Shown piece by piece: positions 35,110 through 38,037 of a DNA stretch of 38,037 nt. The translations under genes and the position numbers were made by a program. This stretch comes from Tateyamaria sp. Lineage in GTDB: Bacteria > Pseudomonadota > Alphaproteobacteria > Rhodobacterales > Rhodobacteraceae. How positions within the stretch are numbered: position 1 is the first letter of the stretch; the number at the start of each line of letters is the position of its first letter. The stretch is taken from contig JABITU010000146.1 in NCBI GenBank assembly GCA_018668195.1, positions 1 to 38,037 of the forward strand, read 5' to 3'. The notes beneath the pieces are model-generated. The model made no database searches, was not told the DNA's origin, and was given only the letters and a program-made list of their open reading frames with translations.

Positions 35110-36156
35110 TTACACGTGCTTTTGATGCGCCTTTTGGGCGTGGCTGATGAGAAACTGAGCGGCTGCCGGAGTGATTTTTCTGGCAGGTGGTGTCATGAGC
35201 AACCGGCCAAACAGCGACCTTGTCTCGTCTTGTTGCATCAGCGTATCAAAGCGCGCCTTGCGCCATGTAACGGCGGTTTTATGCAGCATGCTAAGTTTTG
35301 CATCAGAATGTAATTGCGCCAGCACATCATCGCGTAACGGGTCATATCGCCGGATTGTAGTATCTTTGACAGTATTAAAGTTCCGTTCGATCCAATAATC
35401 CGCTGTCATTGCGCTTTCAGAGCGATTTATCCGGCCACGGTCGGCTTTGATGATATAGCTCTCAATTGCGCCAAGCGGATAGTGGTTGAGCTGAACAAGC
35501 CCGTAATTGGGTTGTCGAAAATTGGAAAAAACACTCTTTGTTTTGAATGTTGCGTGCAACTCGCGCCCGTGACCGTCAAACCAGCGGGCGTTTTGGGCGC
35601 GCGCTCGATCGGGTGCGCGCGGACGATGAACGCCAGGTTTTTTGTAGGTTCCGTCGTTGGCATATAGCGTTTTGAACATGGCTGCCCGCCATGGCCATTG
35701 AAGGATATCTGGCGCGGCACGGTCGAATACCTCGGTTACAGGCCTGTCCCGATAGTGCACCTGCTCATTGTTGCCAAACAACCGCCAGGTCAAGGTGATC
35801 GCCGTAGCTTGTGGTATTGCTGCGTGCAATGCTGCGAATGTACCGTCGCCGGTGTGAATATTTACGAATTCGTCGATGTCCAGCACCAGCAACCACGTTG
35901 CAGACCGCACAACATCCATTTTTGCCGCCGTATTCAGGGCGGTGAATTGCATGCCCGCCTTGTCATAGGGGCCATCATTGCGCACATGCGTCAGCCACCC
36001 GAATGTTGCGATCCGATCCAGCATGTTGTCGGTACAATCACCACAATCATTTGAAAAGACAACGAAATGGTCCACGCCCACGGCGCGATGATGGGCAAGC
36101 CATTCCAGCAGAAATGCGCCTTCATTGCGGACGCAGAGTACACAGGTGATCGTCAC
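35110..36156 (-). CDS. Glycosyltransferase family 2-like (GT92-type) protein
   Basis: 348 residues from GTG 36156. The N-terminal fold TITCVLCVRNEGAFLLEWLA, HHRAVGVDHFVVFSNDCGD and the metal-binding LVLDIDEFV (DxD) mark a GT-A type glycosyltransferase of the family 2/92 kind. The C-terminal part has YKKPGVHRPRAPDRA and LVQLNHYPLGAIESYI, typical of the bacterial group with domain DUF4422-free GT2/92 proteins. The GTG start is preferred because GAGGAA lies ten bases upstream; a TTG at 36174 coincides with that site. Acceptor is unknown; probably a surface glycan. Confidence 0.85.
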   Translation of the reverse strand: MTITCVLCVRNEGAFLLEWLAHHRAVGVDHFVVFSNDCGDCTDNMLDRIATFGWLTHVRNDGPYDKAGMQFTALNTAAKMDVVRSATWLLVLDIDEFVNIHTGDGTFAALHAAIPQATAITLTWRLFGNNEQVHYRDRPVTEVFDRAAPDILQWPWRAAMFKTLYANDGTYKKPGVHRPRAPDRARAQNARWFDGHGRELHATFKTKSVFSNFRQPNYGLVQLNHYPLGAIESYIIKADRGRINRSESAMTADYWIERNFNTVKDTTIRRYDPLRDDVLAQLHSDAKLSMLHKTAVTWRKARFDTLMQQDETRSLFGRLLMTPPARKITPAAAQFLISHAQKAHQKHV

Positions 36157-36652
36157 TGGGTTATCGTTCCTCAAGAAGCGTCACGACCTTGGCTGTCGAT
36201 CCCTTTGGTCTCTATGTAAGCGTTGAAAAACCCTTGCGTCAAACAGACGCTACACAACACGTTGTTTAATCTTGCGTGGATACGTTCAACAGTCGCGACA
36301 CGAACGTTTATCTATCGTGTGATCATGCCATGTCGTTTTATCCTTTGTCTGAAATGTCGAATAAAACATGCATGATAAACGGTCATTTCTCTGATTTTGC
36401 TTTCGCGCTATCTCGTCAATTTGTTGCTTTCGACCGGGTACTCTTGTGGCGCCATGCTGGTCAACGTGCGCGTTTCAATAGTTGCAGTAAGGCATCGCCG
36501 CGCCCGCAACCTGAGGAATCCACGCGCTTTGTCATCCCAAAGTTTAGCTTGATTCATCGAATGCAGGTCAAGGCACGTGTGGTGTTGCCCCTTGACGCCA
36601 GCCCGTGGCGGTGCAGTTTGGTCGTTTAACAAGAGAAATCCAAGGAGATGCC
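36157..36652. other. Divergent intergenic region, no gene recognised
   Basis: 496 bp between the glycosyltransferase and the MoxR gene. A GTG-started plus-strand frame (36276-36629) encodes no recognisable domain, has no ribosome binding site and a composition unlike its neighbours. The region should hold promoters for both flanking genes. No terminator or repeat was seen. Confidence 0.5.
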
Positions 36653-37561
36653 ATGCAGGATATGTCTACCATTGATGCCGTTCAGCAGATGCTGGCAGCA
36701 GAGGGCTATGTCTGCGACCGTGCGCTGGGTACTGTGGTGTTTTTAAGCCTCAAGCTTGGTCGGCCACTTTTTCTAGAGGGCGAGGCGGGTGTCGGTAAGA
36801 CAGAGATCGCCAAAGCGCTGGCATCAGGTCTTGGGCGACGCCTGATACGATTGCAGTGCTATGAGGGCCTCGATGCAGCGTCTGCTGTGTATGAGTGGAA
36901 TTTTCCCGCCCAGATGGTGGCAATCCGTACAGCCGAGGCAACGGGTAGCGCAGAACGGGAAGCGTTGCAAAACCATCTTTTTTCTGATGACTATCTTATC
37001 GAACGGCCTCTGCTGCAGGCGATGCGTCCGGATGAAAACGGCGCTCCTGTTTTGCTGATAGATGAATTGGACCGCACCGATGAACCGTTCGAAGCATTTT
37101 TGCTCGAAGCTTTGAGCGACTTTCAGGTGACAATTCCCGAGCTCGGTACGATCCACGCGCCGGATCCACCCATAGTAATCGTCACGTCGAATCGGACCCG
37201 CGAGGTACACGACGCGTTGAAACGGCGCTGCCTGTACCATTGGGTGGATTACCCCGGATTTGATCGTGAGATGGAAATACTTGAAGCGCGCGCACCTGAG
37301 GCTGCAGAAACCCTGAGCCGCGAGGTCGTGGCCTTTGTCCAGCGGTTGCGCACAGAAGATCTGTTTAAAAAGCCCGGTGTGGCCGAGACCATCGATTGGG
37401 CCAAATGCCTTTTAGCGCTGGATGTCATTACGCTTAGCCCAGAGGTAATTGCAGATACACTTGGCGCGATTTTAAAGTACCAGGACGACATCCAGAAATT
37501 GCATGGCTCCGAGGCTAAACGCATATTGGACGAGGCGAAGGCAACATTGGAGCCCGCATGA
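36653..37561 (+). CDS. MoxR-family AAA+ ATPase (CoxD-like)
   Basis: 302 residues. Walker A GEAGVGKT (43-50), Walker B VLLIDELD (133-140), sensor-1 VIVTSNRTRE and the arginine finger region KRRCLYHW are present. MoxR ATPases act with VWA-domain partners as chaperone pairs to mature metalloenzymes; the CoxD/CoxE type serves Mo/Cu carbon monoxide dehydrogenases and related enzymes. The start ATG 36653 follows AAGGAG. The next gene, 62 bp downstream, is the expected VWA (CoxE-like) partner. The client enzyme is not in the window. Confidence 0.93.
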   Translation: MQDMSTIDAVQQMLAAEGYVCDRALGTVVFLSLKLGRPLFLEGEAGVGKTEIAKALASGLGRRLIRLQCYEGLDAASAVYEWNFPAQMVAIRTAEATGSAEREALQNHLFSDDYLIERPLLQAMRPDENGAPVLLIDELDRTDEPFEAFLLEALSDFQVTIPELGTIHAPDPPIVIVTSNRTREVHDALKRRCLYHWVDYPGFDREMEILEARAPEAAETLSREVVAFVQRLRTEDLFKKPGVAETIDWAKCLLALDVITLSPEVIADTLGAILKYQDDIQKLHGSEAKRILDEAKATLEPA

Positions 37562-37586
37562 TCCAACTTCATCTTGCTAGAAACAC

Positions 37587-37613
37587 TCCGGGGGTCCGGG
37601 GGAGCCCCCCGGA
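37587..37613. repeat. GC-rich hairpin with tandem 8-bp repeat between the MoxR and VWA genes
   Basis: TCCGGGGG occurs twice in tandem (37587-37594 and 37595-37602). The second copy pairs with CCCCCGGA (37606-37613) across a three-base loop, giving a perfect 8-bp stem. It looks like a REP-type intergenic element of the kind scattered in rhodobacterial genomes. It could also lower expression of the downstream gene. Confidence 0.6.
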
Positions 37614-37623
37614 ATAGAAGCAC

Positions 37624-38037
37624 GTGCCAGAATACGCCCCATTAGAGCTGCCTGATGACCCGAAACTTGCGGGCAATATAATGCATTTTGCTCGTTCACT
37701 ACGTCGGGCTGGCATTTCCATTGGACCGGGCAGGGTTTTAGATGCAATTCGCGCTGTGTCGGCGGCAGGGTTTACAGAGCGGCGCGATTTTTATTGGACG
37801 CTGCATGCGTGTTTCGTGTCGCGGCCGGAACAGCGGGTTGTGTTTGCACAGGTGTTTCGCCTGTACTGGCGCGACCCACGCTACCTTGAACATATGATGG
37901 CAGCGATGGTGCCCGCTGTGCGCGGCGTGCAGGAGGATCGTGGCGCGCAGGCTGCCGAAAAACGAGCGGCAGAAGCGTTGCTTGATGGTGCAGAAGCGCC
38001 TGAAGCCAACCCCAAAAAAGAAGACGAAGACAGCGGC
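37624..38037 (+). CDS. CoxE-like VWA domain protein, 3' end outside window
   Basis: 138 codons open to the window edge from GTG 37624 (MPEYAPLELPDDPKLAGNIM). The sequence HFARSLRRAGISIGPGRVLD, FTERRDFYWTLHACFVSRPE, QVFRLYWRDPRYLEHMM matches the N-terminal part of CoxE-type VWA proteins; the VWA domain itself lies beyond the window. The last visible part is an acidic linker (EAPEANPKKEDEDSG). It is the partner of the MoxR ATPase just upstream. The GTG start keeps the conserved LPDDPKLAGN stretch; a later ATG at about 37681 would lose it. Confidence 0.88.
   Translation, partial: MPEYAPLELPDDPKLAGNIMHFARSLRRAGISIGPGRVLDAIRAVSAAGFTERRDFYWTLHACFVSRPEQRVVFAQVFRLYWRDPRYLEHMMAAMVPAVRGVQEDRGAQAAEKRAAEALLDGAEAPEANPKKEDEDSG

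Noticed and set aside
36276..36629. 117-residue plus-strand frame upstream of the MoxR gene
   Set aside because: GTG start without ribosome binding site, no domain, composition unlike real neighbours.
1..38037. Mobile elements, prophage, CRISPR arrays, tRNA or rRNA genes
   Set aside because: No transposase or integrase, no spaced direct-repeat array and no tRNA-like cloverleaf was seen on reading both strands; an automated scan was not possible.

Overview
The window looks like a chromosomal segment of an alphaproteobacterium of the Rhodobacteraceae (Roseobacter group). The support is the gene content: clpP-clpX, an NDUFA12-type complex I protein next to an alphaproteobacterial MlaD and a DUF2155 protein, a GapR (DUF2312) protein, an ScfR-type regulator, a FliM-like protein of rhodobacterial type, a sulfotransferase-like family that I recall mainly from Rhodobacteraceae, and a MoxR/CoxE-like pair. 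I see no transposase, integrase, phage gene, tRNA, rRNA or CRISPR array. Species cannot be named from the sequence alone.

Layout. 1-812: 3' part of znuA (zinc-binding protein with a His/Asp/Glu repeat loop), ending base-to-base against a convergent photolyase-like gene (813-2048). 2175-4239: clpP and clpX. 4343-4695: a disrupted RidA-family gene. 4779-5983: NDUFA12-like gene, mlaD and a DUF2155 gene, facing a minus-strand group aat, accC, accB (5947-8661). 9058-14327: a minus-strand five-gene branched-chain amino-acid-type ABC transporter (livK-H-M-G-F order) with a very stable hairpin after livK. 14559-20672: divergent plus-strand block with an ScfR-like regulator, a stand-alone receiver, a small two-helix membrane protein, a sodium/solute-symporter histidine kinase and a FliM-like protein with an acidic repeat tail. 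20703-23033: small genes (CxSGTRS-loop protein, membrane protein, gapR, sulfotransferase-like). 23285-31918: minus-strand housekeeping run dnaB, alr, mlaE, mlaF, pqiA-like (frameshifted), radA, cvpA, purF. 31919-32244: non-coding DNA upstream of dnaB holding a cluster of DnaA-box-like sites. 32245-34026: pyrE and pyrC. 34060-36156: a conserved gene of unknown function and a family 2-like glycosyltransferase. 36653-38037: MoxR ATPase and the start of a CoxE-like VWA protein.

How the genes fit together. Three themes stand out. (1) Envelope and membrane upkeep: mlaD is separated from mlaE-mlaF by about 22 kb but should form one complex with them; accB-accC feed fatty acid synthesis. (2) A nutrient-sensing block: the SSS-kinase, receiver, tiny membrane protein and ScfR-like regulator lie back to back with the ABC transporter, which suggests sensing and uptake of a small organic acid or amino-acid-like solute. 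This is the best candidate here for an incompletely described system, and the functional link is inference. (3) Replication, repair and nucleotide synthesis: dnaB, radA, photolyase, purF, pyrE, pyrC, with DnaA-box-like sites upstream of dnaB.

Two genes appear broken: the RidA-family gene (internal deletion plus frameshift) and the PqiA-like gene (one extra G in a G6 run). All family assignments come from reading motifs by eye and from memory of the families; no database search was run.
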